Position numbers and translations under genes: made by a program. The notes under the pieces are model-generated. The model did no database searches, was not told where the DNA came from, and was given only the letters and a program-made list of their open reading frames with translations. From the NCBI RefSeq assembly GCF_020524085.2, contig NZ_CP129016.1:2722001-2786000 (forward strand): a DNA stretch of 64,000 bases, in the 5' to 3' direction. This document shows, piece by piece, positions 9,243-17,921 of this stretch (positions are counted from its first letter, which is position 1; each line of letters opens with the position of its first letter). The DNA comes from Halobacillus litoralis (GTDB lineage: Bacteria; Bacillota; Bacilli; Bacillales; Halobacillaceae).

Positions 9243-10691
9243 CTAATAGTTTTCTGCTTTTTGAACGTCACTGCTTGTTTCTGGTTCACTGACTTGTTCT
9301 TCATCCGGTGGATAGGTTCGCTTAACGAAGAAAGCCAGAATTAACCCGGCAAGCGACAAAGCAGTAACGATAAAGAAGGCAATATTCACTCCGTAAATCG
9401 CAGGATGGTCGATCGTCGGATTGCTTTCGGCAGATTGAGCGGTTGTCGTCATCACCGTAACAAGAATGGCTGTTCCGACAGAGGCTGCTACCATCCGCAT
9501 CGTGTTGCTCATAGCGGCCCCGTGGGGAATGAGTTTTTTAGGCAATTGATTCAATCCCGCCGTCGTCACTGGCATCATGACCATCGATAATCCAAACATG
9601 CGGATCGCGTATAGTACAGTGATCGTTGTAAATGTCGTTTCAATATTCAAGAATGAAAAGGCGAGAGAAGCCCCTGTAATAATCGTGAGTCCGACAACAG
9701 CGAGCATACGTGCCCCGATTTTATCAAAAATTCGGCCGGTGATCGGTGACATGAATGCTGTGATGACTGCTCCCGGAAGCAGGGCGAGACCGGATTCAAA
9801 GGCAGAAAAATCGCGCATATCCTGCATGTATAACGGAATCAAGGTTTCTGCTCCGATCAATCCTAAGAAGGTAATCATGGCAATAACGGTCGTGATCGCA
9901 AAGACTGGGTACTTGAAGACACGGAACTCAAGCATCGGGTGGTGCATCCGTAATTGTCTTCGAATGAATAAGGTTAAGGTTACCGCGCCAATGACCAAGA
10001 CCGTTACTGTGTCGATGCTCGTCCACCCCTGGTTTCCAGCGAGTGTGAAACCGTATAATAGTCCTCCGAAACCTATGGAAGAAAGAATGATGGAAACCGG
10101 ATCGACCTTAGGATAGGAGAGTTCGGTGACATTTTTCAGGATGAAATAGGCGAGAACAATAATTAAAAGGGCCAAAGGTAAAATCATCCAAAACAAATAT
10201 CTCCAAGAATAGGCGGAGGTAATATAGCCGCTTAGCGCAGGTCCGATCGCTGGTGCGAATGAAATGACAAGTCCGATGTATCCCATGGCCGCCCCGCGTT
10301 TATGGACAGGGAAAATCATGAGAAAGACGGTCTGCATCAAAGGAAGCATTACACCGGCACCTGCAGACTGGACGACTCTACCTAAAAGCAGGAGGGGGAA
10401 GTTCAATGCCAGTCCACCAAGAATCGTTCCGAATGCAAATACACCCATAGCAGAGATGAAAAGCTGCCTCGTTGTGAATCGTTCGATAAGGAAAGCACTG
10501 ACAGGGATCATCACACCGTTCACGAGCATGAAAACAGTGGTCAGCCACTGGGCGGAGTTCGCTGTCACATTCATCTCATCCATGATGGGAGGAATGGCTG
10601 TAATCATAAGGGTCTGATTTAATATCGTAATAAAGGAACCAGCGAGTAAAAGGGCTGCCATCAGCACTTTGTTGGTGCCTTTGGATGTCAT
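9243..10691 (-). CDS. MFS drug-efflux transporter, DHA2 (EmrB/QacA) type
   Basis: Proton-driven efflux pump of 482 residues with about 14 membrane spans. The motif A region VSAFLIERFTTRQLF lies after span 2, and the motif C-like GLVISFAPAIGPALSGY in span 5 marks antiporters. The C-terminus is acidic and soluble. Its closest known types are the LmrB/MdrP group of bacilli, which export lincomycin, puromycin and similar drugs; the actual substrate is inference. Start ATG 10689-10691 follows AGGAGG. An inverted repeat at 10767-10794 upstream could be a repressor operator, though no regulator gene is adjacent. Confidence 0.92.
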   Translation of the reverse strand: MTSKGTNKVLMAALLLAGSFITILNQTLMITAIPPIMDEMNVTANSAQWLTTVFMLVNGVMIPVSAFLIERFTTRQLFISAMGVFAFGTILGGLALNFPLLLLGRVVQSAGAGVMLPLMQTVFLMIFPVHKRGAAMGYIGLVISFAPAIGPALSGYITSAYSWRYLFWMILPLALLIIVLAYFILKNVTELSYPKVDPVSIILSSIGFGGLLYGFTLAGNQGWTSIDTVTVLVIGAVTLTLFIRRQLRMHHPMLEFRVFKYPVFAITTVIAMITFLGLIGAETLIPLYMQDMRDFSAFESGLALLPGAVITAFMSPITGRIFDKIGARMLAVVGLTIITGASLAFSFLNIETTFTTITVLYAIRMFGLSMVMMPVTTAGLNQLPKKLIPHGAAMSNTMRMVAASVGTAILVTVMTTTAQSAESNPTIDHPAIYGVNIAFFIVTALSLAGLILAFFVKRTYPPDEEQVSEPETSSDVQKAENY

Positions 10692-10766
10692 AATGTCGTC
10701 CTCCTATGAATCAACTAATATAACATTATACTCCTCGCTATGATCGGAGGACAACTCATCCAACTC

Positions 10767-10794
10767 AGTTTACCAGTTTAATATTATGTAAACT
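10767..10794. promoter_or_regulatory. Inverted repeat upstream of the efflux pump, candidate operator
   Basis: AGTTTAC (10767-10773) and GTAAACT (10788-10794) form an inverted repeat. An inner AGTTTA at 10775-10780 can also pair with TAAACT at 10789-10794. The site lies 76-103 bp upstream of the pump start, in the AT-rich promoter region, where TetR- or MarR-type operators are usual. Confidence 0.35.
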
Positions 10795-10887
10795 ATACTG
10801 TGGTTTTCTGCCGAAATCTCTTGACCATTACTTGGATTAGAATAGGGGGAGAATACTCTTATCCAGTACCATATCCGAGACAATCGT

Positions 10888-10939
10888 AATAGGAGAACAT
10901 CCTTGGAAGAGCGCATTCCAAGGATGTTCTCCTATTTTA
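10888..10939 (-). terminator. Long perfect hairpin terminator downstream of ugd
   Basis: A perfect 21-bp stem (10888-10908 with 10916-10936) around a 7-base loop, flanked by A- and T-rich bases. It lies between the end of ugd and the promoter of the efflux gene, both on the minus strand, and should isolate the two transcripts. The rest of the 10692-11029 gap holds only the candidate operator. Confidence 0.85.
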
Positions 10940-11029
10940 CAAAGGTATTTGCAAGCGTGATCTTGGATGAGTAATCAGATTCCTTCTCTAATAAAATGGT
11001 TATTGATGGACGCAAAAAAACATATAACC

Positions 11030-12346
11030 CTAGAGCCTGTGTCTATGCCTATTTGCATGGATTCCCCTATATGTTTTGCGTCCTACAGAATGGTACTCGA
11101 TGTTTCTTCCCTCGAAGTCCTCGCGTGCATAACAATTGCGCCCATCGAATAGGACGGGTTCCTTCATGGTGTTTTCATAGACTTCTAAAGGTAAGTCACT
11201 TATGGAAGGCCATTCCGTACAGACCATTGCAAAGTCGGCCCCCTTTAAGACCTCATGGATCGAATCGGTCACAGGGCAGAAGGGGATACGTTTGACTACA
11301 GGGTCATAAGCGACAGGTGTGGCCCCGAGTTCCTGCAGACGTGCGATCAGCGAAACGGCCGGAGATTCACGGACATCATCCGTATTCGGTTTGAAAGCCA
11401 GTCCAAGAACCGCTACTCTTTTTCCTCTCAAACTTCCATAACGTTTGCGTGCTTTTTCAATCAAGAGATTCTTCTGCCTTTCATTCACATCAATGACTGT
11501 AGATAGAAGCTTGAACGGGTGACCGGTTTCCTTTGCGACCTGCACCAGAGCTTTCGTGTCTTTTGGAAAACAAGAGCCGCCGTATCCGATTCCTGCCCGT
11601 AGGAATTGTTCCCCTATGCGGACATCCATTCCCATTCCTTGGGCCACTTGTTCTACATCTGCTCCCAACTCCTCACAAACGGAAGATATTTCATTGATAA
11701 AACTGATCTTCGTCGCCAGAAAAGCATTGGACGCATATTTGATCATTTCCGCACTCAAGGGGTCTGTCTGCAGGATTGGTGTTTTGATCTTGCTGTAGAT
11801 TTCCTCTAATCGTTGTCCTGCACGGACATCTGAAGAACCTATGATCATACGGTCTCCGTAAAAGAAATCATTGATCGCAGACCCCTCTCTTAGGAACTCT
11901 GGATTGGATATGACGTGGTGGATACGTTCCGTTCCAGACTGAATCCATGACTGGACCTGCTTATTTGTTCCAGGAGGGACGGTACTTTTAATGATGACCA
12001 GAGTCCCATCGCCGACATAATGGGAAAGATCATGGACTGCACTCTTTAGGTAAGAAAGATTGGCAGACCCATCCTTGTTCTCAGGTGTTCCGACGGCAAT
12101 GAAAATAGCCTCAGCCTGTGGAATGGCTTCTTTCAGGATGGTCGTGAATCGCAGTCGTTTTTCACGGAGGCTGGATTGCAACAAATCTGGAAGACCGGGC
12201 TCATGAAGGGGACAACACCCGTCTTGGAGGGAGGAAATCCTTTCTTCGTCAATGTCCACACAAGTGACTTCATGACCAAGACTCGCAAGGCAGGTCCCCG
12301 TGACCAAACCGACGTAACCCGTTCCGATGACCGCGATTTTTCTCAT
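11030..12346 (-). CDS. ugd: UDP-glucose 6-dehydrogenase
   Basis: NAD-dependent enzyme that oxidises UDP-glucose twice to UDP-glucuronate, a precursor for acidic surface polymers. The N-terminal Rossmann motif is GTGYVGLVTG; the catalytic cysteine is in GYGGSCFPKDTKAL near residue 260; the C-terminal UDP-binding domain begins around LGLAFKPNTDDVRESP. Length (438 residues) is normal. Two ATGs lie at 12346 and 12352; the inner one is 9 bases after AGGAG and is preferred. It follows the glycosyltransferase gene by 18 bp, an arrangement like ytcC-ytcA of B. subtilis, so both probably serve one cell-surface glycan. Confidence 0.93.
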   Translation of the reverse strand: MRKIAVIGTGYVGLVTGTCLASLGHEVTCVDIDEERISSLQDGCCPLHEPGLPDLLQSSLREKRLRFTTILKEAIPQAEAIFIAVGTPENKDGSANLSYLKSAVHDLSHYVGDGTLVIIKSTVPPGTNKQVQSWIQSGTERIHHVISNPEFLREGSAINDFFYGDRMIIGSSDVRAGQRLEEIYSKIKTPILQTDPLSAEMIKYASNAFLATKISFINEISSVCEELGADVEQVAQGMGMDVRIGEQFLRAGIGYGGSCFPKDTKALVQVAKETGHPFKLLSTVIDVNERQKNLLIEKARKRYGSLRGKRVAVLGLAFKPNTDDVRESPAVSLIARLQELGATPVAYDPVVKRIPFCPVTDSIHEVLKGADFAMVCTEWPSISDLPLEVYENTMKEPVLFDGRNCYAREDFEGRNIEYHSVGRKTYRGIHANRHRHRL

Positions 12347-12364
12347 ATTCATCTTCTCCTATCC

Positions 12365-13507
12365 CTAAGCGAAGGAGGCGAGTTTAGCATCGCCGATCGC
12401 TTCATTATAATCTCTCATGAGCTGATCGAAAATTTCTTCCCACGATCTCCGGAGTGCCTCTTGACGAGCTTGTATCCTCATCGATGCTAGTTGTTCTTGA
12501 TCAGAAAGAAGATCTATAATTCCTTGAGTGAAGGAGTAATCATCATTCGGTGTACACAACAATCCTGTTTTGCCATGGTCCAAGATTTCTTTGACACCAC
12601 CAGCGTTTGCTGCGACTACGGGTGTCCCGGAGGATAAGGATTCGAGAACGACGTTACCGAATGTTTCGGTGGCTGAGGGAAAAACAAATAGCGTGGAGGA
12701 AGCATAAATGCGAGCAAGACTTTCTCCATCCTGATAACCTGCGAACGTCATGTTGTGTGGGGCAATCGATTGAAGGTGGTTTCGTAAGGGGCCGTCTCCT
12801 ACGATCAGCCAGTGAATGTTTTTATTCAAGTTATGGGGGAGTGCCTTGGCCACATTTATGAGGGTGTCGAGTCCTTTTTCCGGCGCGAGTCTTCCGACAT
12901 AAGTTAATAGAATAGGGGCGTCGATTTTGAAATGTCTTCTTACGATGTCATCCCTATGAGCGGGTGAAAAGTGCTCATGATCCACACCTCTTTGCCACAG
13001 GCCGATATTATGAAGACCGTGCAGCTCTAGTTCTCTTTTTGTATGAAGGGAAGGGACAAGCGTTTTTTTGAAAGGCTGATGGAACCATTGCATATATTTC
13101 CAGACAAATGGGGAGAGGAAAGATAACTTGTAATAGTCTAAATATTGGTCGAAGTGCGTATGATAAGAACCCACGAGTGGAATGCCCATCTTCTTTCCAA
13201 AGTGCAGCCCGGCGAGTCCCAGGTTAAAGGGAGTGGCGATATGAATCAGGTCGGGCTGAAAATCGTTAAGGTCTCTTTTGATTTTAATCAAATTTGGAAG
13301 CGCCAGACGGCATTCAGGGTATAACCAGAAAGGGACGCTGTTAAATCTATGAATATGATCCACGTACTCCTCATTGCTACGCACGTCTGGAGCATACACC
13401 CTGTAGGGGATGCGTTTCTTTTCGAGATATTCGCTCCACCGTTTTAACGTACGAGCGACTCCATTGACCTGCGGTACATACGTATCTGTGAAGATCGCCA
13501 CTTTCAC
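12365..13507 (-). CDS. Family 4 glycosyltransferase
   Basis: A GT-B fold retaining glycosyltransferase of 380 residues. The N-terminal half carries TYVPQVNGVARTL and GSYHTHFD, typical of the MgtA/PimB-like group; the C-terminal half carries VGRLAPEKGLDTL and the donor-binding E-x7-E motif in ATETFGNVVLESLSSGTP. No membrane span is seen, so it acts at the inner face of the membrane. It is first in an operon with ugd, so the donor may be UDP-glucuronate or the product a uronic acid-containing glycolipid or polymer; that link is inference. Start ATG 13505-13507 follows GGGGGAATGGAAGGTG. Confidence 0.88.
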   Translation of the reverse strand: MKVAIFTDTYVPQVNGVARTLKRWSEYLEKKRIPYRVYAPDVRSNEEYVDHIHRFNSVPFWLYPECRLALPNLIKIKRDLNDFQPDLIHIATPFNLGLAGLHFGKKMGIPLVGSYHTHFDQYLDYYKLSFLSPFVWKYMQWFHQPFKKTLVPSLHTKRELELHGLHNIGLWQRGVDHEHFSPAHRDDIVRRHFKIDAPILLTYVGRLAPEKGLDTLINVAKALPHNLNKNIHWLIVGDGPLRNHLQSIAPHNMTFAGYQDGESLARIYASSTLFVFPSATETFGNVVLESLSSGTPVVAANAGGVKEILDHGKTGLLCTPNDDYSFTQGIIDLLSDQEQLASMRIQARQEALRRSWEEIFDQLMRDYNEAIGDAKLASFA

Positions 13508-14116
13508 CTTCCATTCCCCCTTTTAACCGAAGAGCGCTGCGTCCTTGTCCTTCGGTACTTATCTATTCGCTGGAAAAAGGGTTTATGCAGGAAAGGGAAG
13601 AATGGAACACAACTTTACATGAACTTGATAAAAGGAAGAGAACGACAAAAAAACCTGCCTATGCAGGTTTTTGTCAGAAGAATATGGAGGCTGCTTCCGG
13701 GTTGGGTTGGAAAGTATGGCGATGGAATGAAGAGAGTTTCGTGGAAGGCTGTGTATAATTACGCTGATTTTTTTGTAAGAGAGTGTTGGCTTACGGCTTT
13801 TAAAAGGGTCATCTTGTCTTGGTTTGTCAACTTGTTCCAAATGCCCACTTTAATGTTCATCGTAGGTTTCCTCCTCAAAATTTAATGGGGCTAGCAAATG
13901 TTAGACGAACAGACCTCACCGCTTTGTTCATACTTAGCATATACCGTCATTTAAACAAGATTAAACAACAAAAATATCTACAAAATTCGAGTGTCTCAAC
14001 GTTTTGAAGAAGGTTCAGGCATAAAAGTGTCGAATATGTTTAAGGAGCCAGTAATAAAACATAGAATCCGGGCTCAAAAGCTGAGAAATTGTAAAATAGA
14101 AAAGGAGGAAGTTTTC
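13508..14116. other. Intergenic region between the glycosyltransferase and DinB genes
   Basis: This 609-bp gap separates divergent genes. It holds one hairpin terminator (13647-13672) and AT-rich DNA that should contain promoters for both neighbours. Frames on either strand within it have no binding site and no recognisable protein. No repeat of the window's structured family is present. Confidence 0.5.
13647..13672. terminator. Isolated hairpin with A and T tracts
   Basis: AAAACCTGC / GCAGGTTTT with a CTAT loop, flanked by A7 and T5. It has no gene directly upstream on either strand. It may end a short transcript or act as an attenuator ahead of the glycosyltransferase gene. Confidence 0.55.
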
Positions 14117-14647
14117 ATGATTTCTTATCAAGTTCAATCAGAAAAAGGTTTTTCTGAGAAAATCGGGGAACTCGTATGTATGCTTGAACACGCACGTGCG
14201 GTGACGATCCAGGAAGTAGCGGACCTCACGCAGGAAGAACTTGATGAGTGCGAAACCGGTGGGAACTCCATTGGTATGCTTCTCTCCCACATGGCAGCGA
14301 TTGAGTTTGTCCATCAGGTCATCAGTTTTGACGAGAGGGATTTAACGACAGAGGAACAGGAAGAGTGGGGAGCGGCACTTGAACTGGGGGACAAGGCACG
14401 CGCGAAGTTCCGTACTTTACCGGTGGACGACTATTTGGACCTCCTTGAGACGACGAGAGATACGACGCTTGAGTACTTGAAAGAAAAGGACGATGATTGG
14501 TTGTTTGAGGAACGCTCCTGACCGAACGGAGTGAAATACAACCCTTACTACCTCTGGTTTCATGTCATGGAAGATGAAATCAGTCACCGCGGACAGATCC
14601 GTGCCATGATCCGTTCGAATAAACAGCGGAAAATCAGTAGTTTCTAA
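14117..14647 (+). pseudogene. DinB-family protein with an in-frame TGA
   Basis: A DinB-superfamily protein (DUF664/DinB_2-like). The first 134 codons give SIGMLLSHMAAIEFVHQ, which holds the first metal-binding histidine. A TGA at 14519-14521 interrupts the frame. The same frame then continues with the family's C-terminal block YLWFHVMEDEISHRGQIR, which has the second histidine motif, and ends at TAA 14645-14647 (176 residues if the TGA is read through). Relatives usually have a Trp near this point, so TGG to TGA is the simplest change. Start ATG 14117 has AAAAGGAGGAAG upstream. The truncated 134-residue product lacks the last histidine and is unlikely to bind metal. Confidence 0.78.
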
Positions 14648-14672
14648 CATAAAAAAGTAGTTTTATAAGATC

Positions 14673-14720
14673 ATACTAAAATAGAACTTCCTTACCATAG
14701 GAAGTTCTATTTTTTAGTAT
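14673..14720. terminator. Bidirectional terminator
   Basis: A long stem (from ATACTAAAATAGAACTTCCT to its near-perfect complement ending at 14720) with T6 inside the right arm. It sits between the DinB gene (+) and the ABM gene (-) and can serve both. Confidence 0.85.
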
Positions 14721-14748
14721 GGAACGATGCATTCACATACTCGTTCAC

Positions 14749-15069
14749 TCAATCAGAATGCTGTCCAATACCCTTTCCGCCTCTTGTTTGTAAGGTATTT
14801 AATCTCTCCATTCCCGTTATAATTGGTTTTGCACGACGGATTAACGATTGTGTAGTTTCAAGATTCAGAGAATCTTGATGAGCTTCTTCGCTCTTCCACA
14901 TTTCATAAACATAAACAGCATTTGATTCACTTTCAGAAATATTCACGAGATAGACCTCGCATTCATCAAGGTTTTTCAAGGATTCTGCTGCTTCCAACAA
15001 AAGATTTACCATTGTATCACGTTCGCCTTCTTGTACAGTAAACTTACCGAACAAACTGAATTTGCTCAT
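14749..15069 (-). CDS. ABM-domain monooxygenase, putative quinol monooxygenase type
   Basis: A 106-residue protein with a single antibiotic biosynthesis monooxygenase (ABM) domain, a dimeric ferredoxin-like fold. Typical features are the opening FSLFGKFTVQEGERDTMVNLL, the central NAVYVYEMWKSEEAHQDSL and a C-terminal strand. Close types include YgiN-like quinol monooxygenases and HmoA-like heme oxygenases; no clear heme ligand can be assigned. Start ATG 15067-15069 follows AAAAAAGGAGG. The gene stands alone between terminators. Confidence 0.85.
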   Translation of the reverse strand: MSKFSLFGKFTVQEGERDTMVNLLLEAAESLKNLDECEVYLVNISESESNAVYVYEMWKSEEAHQDSLNLETTQSLIRRAKPIITGMERLNTLQTRGGKGIGQHSD

Positions 15070-15170
15070 GATCGTCCTCCTTTTTTGATGACCTGTTCAA
15101 TGTTCTACAACCGTACTCCAATCACCTTTTATTTCACAGCTCTTACTAATAAAGGTTCTACATAGCATTA

Positions 15171-15216
15171 AAAGGAACCGGCCCCCCTACAATTCGTAGC
15201 GGAGCCGCTTCTTTTT
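15171..15216 (-). terminator. Terminator downstream of pepF
   Basis: A long imperfect hairpin (about 21 bp per arm, 5-base loop AATTC), GC-rich in the middle and ending in A and T tracts on the two sides. It lies 36 bp after the pepF stop on the minus strand. Confidence 0.7.
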
Positions 15217-15251
15217 AACTCTACAGTCTATGACGGTTATGAGCATCATTT

Positions 15252-17033
15252 TTATGTGATATAGTTTTCTGATCTCTTGAGGTAATCCTCAATGGCTTCC
15301 TCCAAGGGGCGGAATGACTCGTTCCAGAACGTCCGTGTATTTAGGTCTTGGCCGAGAAAGGCTGCGCACAGTTCATCCATCGGCAGATCTCCGGAACGAC
15401 CCAACAAGCCATCGTACTTTTCAGGGAATGACGCAGGGTGTTCTTTGTATTGTGAGTACATGCCATTACTGAACAGATAACCGATGGTGTAGGGAATGTT
15501 ATAAAAAGGTTTTTCGGTATCATAGAAATGAGGAATGCTCATCCAATGATAAGCATTCACCTGTTCCAGCTGGTCTCCGAACCAGTCCCTTTCTTTTGCT
15601 TCCATTAAATCGATCATCTCTGAAGAGGAGAGCTTTCCTTGTTTCCGCTTATCATAAAAATCCTTTTCAAATTCAAATTTTGCTGGGATGAACGTGGTGT
15701 ATTTCAGTCCGTTGAGTATTTTCATTTCTAAGAGGGAGAGGGCGTCTTCTTCTGTTTTTGCAAGATCAATGGCCGCGTCCAGTACAAGATTCTCTGCGAA
15801 CGTGGACGCTGTTTCTGCAAGCCCTGTCCCTGCATGCTGGGCAAATCCGGGTTGTTCATGAAGCAACGTATTGTGATAAGCATGTCCAAGTTCATGCGCC
15901 AAGGTCACGACATCCTGATACGTTCCGTGGAAAGAAAGGAGTACCCGGCTTTCTTTCGCATGCGGTAATGAGGCGCAAAAGGCACCTTGGCGCTTGTTTT
16001 CATGTGGCTCCGCATCGATCCATCCGTCCTGCAAAGCCTGTTTAGCAAAGTTTCCGAGTTTCTCACTATATTGAGAGAACTGCTTGATCACTATTTCCGT
16101 TGCCTCTTCATATGTAAGTGTTGTCTTAGCTGTGAAAGAAGGTGCATATAAATCATACCAGTCCGGGTTTGCAATATTATCGATCTGGGCTTTTCTTTTC
16201 AGGAATTGATACAGAAGATCCTTATGGTCGTGCAGAGCTTCCATCATGCTGTTGATAGAGGGTTCTGTAATTCTGTTCTGCTCATACATTTCTTTCAGGG
16301 GATTCGTCCAACCTCTTAGCTCATATAGATCATTCCTGAAACCGGCGAAATGGTTAAAAATAAGGGCGAAACGGTCCTGGTTTTGTTTGCAAACCTCCAT
16401 GATGGACGCTGCAATGGAAGAACGGACAGAACGATCCTTGGACAACATCGCCTTCATGAATGCCATATCAAATGACAATTCTTTTCTCTCACCACCTTCT
16501 TCCACGGGTACACGAAGGCGGGCAAATTCCTGCTCATAAAGATCTTCCCATCCCTCGAAGCCATTTATAGACAATGTGTGGATGGCCTGTTCCAATTTGG
16601 GTGCTAACCGCTCTTCAATCTGCCTTCTCCGCTCCATTAGAGAAGTGCGGATCCCGGCCAGTTCCTCTGCTTGGATCCATTCATGCCAGGAAGATTCATG
16701 GATGGCAGCGATATATTGGTCGAAGGTCAGTAACAAAGTTTCCATTTTTGCTTTTAATCTTTGACTTTGATCCATAAAGTAGTGGCCATTACGATCCTGA
16801 ACATCTTGAGAGGATAGGCAGATTGCGTATTCATCGATCGCGAAAACATCAGAGTAAAGCTTTTGTACTTCTTCTACAGTCAGTAGAAAATCTTTGAAGT
16901 CATCGGGAGTTTTTGAGTTCTTTATCTGGTCATGAAGAGCTTCCATTTGTTCATTCTTTAGTTGCAGTTCATGCTCAAGCCCATCAGGAAAAAGACGCTC
17001 CAGATCCCATTTTTTCATTACCGTATTTTTCAT
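15252..17033 (-). CDS. pepF: M3-family oligoendopeptidase (PepF type)
   Basis: A cytosolic zinc metallopeptidase of 593 residues that cuts short peptides. The zinc site HELGH is at residues 380-384, with the second glutamate region about 25 residues later (GLAETASTFAENLV), as expected for family M3. The N-terminal half is the helical cap. Start ATG 17031-17033 has AGGAGG six bases upstream. Length fits the pepF/M3 group. It is transcribed alone; the first large repeat locus lies upstream of its 5' end. A role in peptide salvage or processing of signalling peptides is known for relatives. Confidence 0.93.
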   Translation of the reverse strand: MKNTVMKKWDLERLFPDGLEHELQLKNEQMEALHDQIKNSKTPDDFKDFLLTVEEVQKLYSDVFAIDEYAICLSSQDVQDRNGHYFMDQSQRLKAKMETLLLTFDQYIAAIHESSWHEWIQAEELAGIRTSLMERRRQIEERLAPKLEQAIHTLSINGFEGWEDLYEQEFARLRVPVEEGGERKELSFDMAFMKAMLSKDRSVRSSIAASIMEVCKQNQDRFALIFNHFAGFRNDLYELRGWTNPLKEMYEQNRITEPSINSMMEALHDHKDLLYQFLKRKAQIDNIANPDWYDLYAPSFTAKTTLTYEEATEIVIKQFSQYSEKLGNFAKQALQDGWIDAEPHENKRQGAFCASLPHAKESRVLLSFHGTYQDVVTLAHELGHAYHNTLLHEQPGFAQHAGTGLAETASTFAENLVLDAAIDLAKTEEDALSLLEMKILNGLKYTTFIPAKFEFEKDFYDKRKQGKLSSSEMIDLMEAKERDWFGDQLEQVNAYHWMSIPHFYDTEKPFYNIPYTIGYLFSNGMYSQYKEHPASFPEKYDGLLGRSGDLPMDELCAAFLGQDLNTRTFWNESFRPLEEAIEDYLKRSENYIT

Positions 17034-17249
17034 ATCATTCCTCCTAAGGTTTTGATAGTATTAGTGTAATCCACTTTGGAAAAATCTTCATCATCCTCAA
17101 GACGGACTCCTGCTCCCATTCCCTAAGCAGGAGTGCTATCAATGAATGCTTGTCAAATGCATATACGTTATATCTAATTAAAGAATAGGATAGGATTGTG
17201 TAAGGGCTATATTGAGATAACCGAGGTTCGTTACCAATTATGTGAGTCA

Positions 17250-17367
17250 GGGGTGGTTGGGAAGCTACTCGCTTTCCTGCGGGGATGGCGGCAAGCCTCC
17301 TCGGACTTCGTCCTGTGGGGTCAGCCAATCCATTCCCGCGGGAGTCTCGCAGCTTCCCAACCACCCC
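17250..17367 (+). repeat. A element, locus 1
   Basis: Bounded by perfect 17-bp inverted repeats, GGGGTGGTTGGGAAGCT at 17250-17266 and its complement at 17351-17367. Inside are the shared blocks ACTCGCTTTCCTGCGGGG, GCCTCCTCGG, an apical hairpin GGAC-TTC-GTCC, GGGGTC and CCCGCGGGAGTCTCGC. Confidence 0.85.
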
Positions 17368-17563
17368 ATTTGTTGAATGTGAGAAACAACCCTCTTTACT
17401 ACGTAAGAATGCCTTCGATTATCCTGTTGTTATAAGCTTAAAAGCTCTATAACAAGCTTTCTGGGACGTAGAATCTTGTCTTTGGAAGTTTGTGTTCCTC
17501 CAATTAACATGTACATAAAAGCAGCTTATGCCAGAAGTCATTTCGAGATAATTATTTGGCAAA

Positions 17564-17838
17564 GGGACGGAGGGGAATGGCGAGGCACCTAAATTAAGTG
17601 TGCAGGCGTCTTGATCAGCGGCGTATGGACTGGACTGAGCTGGCGGAGATAAAGGAAACACGAAGAACGGAGTGATTCGATGTTGACTTATCGTACAGAA
17701 GCGAGGGAAGTCTCACTAGCCGCTAGGCGCCGGAACCGGATATCGAAGAGGAAAAAAGTGCTTGGTGAGACCCCGCAGGACGCAGTCCGAGGAGGCTCAC
17801 CAAGCTCCCGCGGAAAGCGAGCCGTTCCCCGCAGCCCC
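17564..17838 (-). repeat. B element, locus 1, long form
   Basis: The reverse-orientation partner of the A element. The arms GGGACGGAGGGGAATGGC (17564-17581) and GCCGTTCCCCGCAGCCCC (17821-17838) pair imperfectly. The core has GGTGAGACCCCGCAGGAC-GCA-GTCC and GCGGAAAGCGAG. The block that reads ACTCCTGCGGGAAA in the short forms is replaced by a 160-bp module at about 17587-17746. Confidence 0.8.
17587..17746 (+). repeat. Insert module shared with locus 2
   Basis: About 160 bp, including CGATGTTGACTTATCGTACA and AGCCGCTAGGCGCCGGAACC. It recurs in reverse complement at about 28986-29155, inserted at the same point of a repeat element. It carries no convincing reading frame. Confidence 0.75.
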
Positions 17839-17921
17839 CTATCCACCCAACAAAAGTCTCGAAATTGCGTCTTCCTCAACCTTTATGGAGGAAAATGATG
17901 ATTTTTAAGGAGGAATAGTAG

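Larger units (their letters stand above)
17225..17870. repeat. Structured repeat locus 1 (A element, spacer, long B element)
   Basis: This fills most of the gap between pepF and the dipeptidase gene (17034-17921). An A element (17250-17367) and an inverted B element (17564-17838) face each other across about 200 bp of AT-rich spacer. The outer flanks share bases with the other three loci: TTCG..ATATTG-like before A, and ATCCAC...TCTCGAAA after B. The B element carries an extra 160-bp module. There is no coding support anywhere in it. Confidence 0.85.

Noticed and set aside
9577..10116. 179-residue plus-strand frame opposite the efflux gene
   Set aside because: It is the antisense of the transporter spans and has no start signals.
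13583..13840. Minus-strand frame between the glycosyltransferase and DinB genes
   Set aside because: It crosses the hairpin terminator at 13647-13672, has no binding site and no recognisable sequence.
14519..14521. Selenocysteine codon in the DinB-family gene
   Set aside because: No selenocysteine insertion hairpin was seen after the TGA, and relatives are expected to have Trp, not Cys, near this position.
17680..17898. Arginine-rich reading frame inside repeat locus 1
   Set aside because: It lies wholly within the structured repeat, starts inside the shared insert module and has no ribosome binding site.
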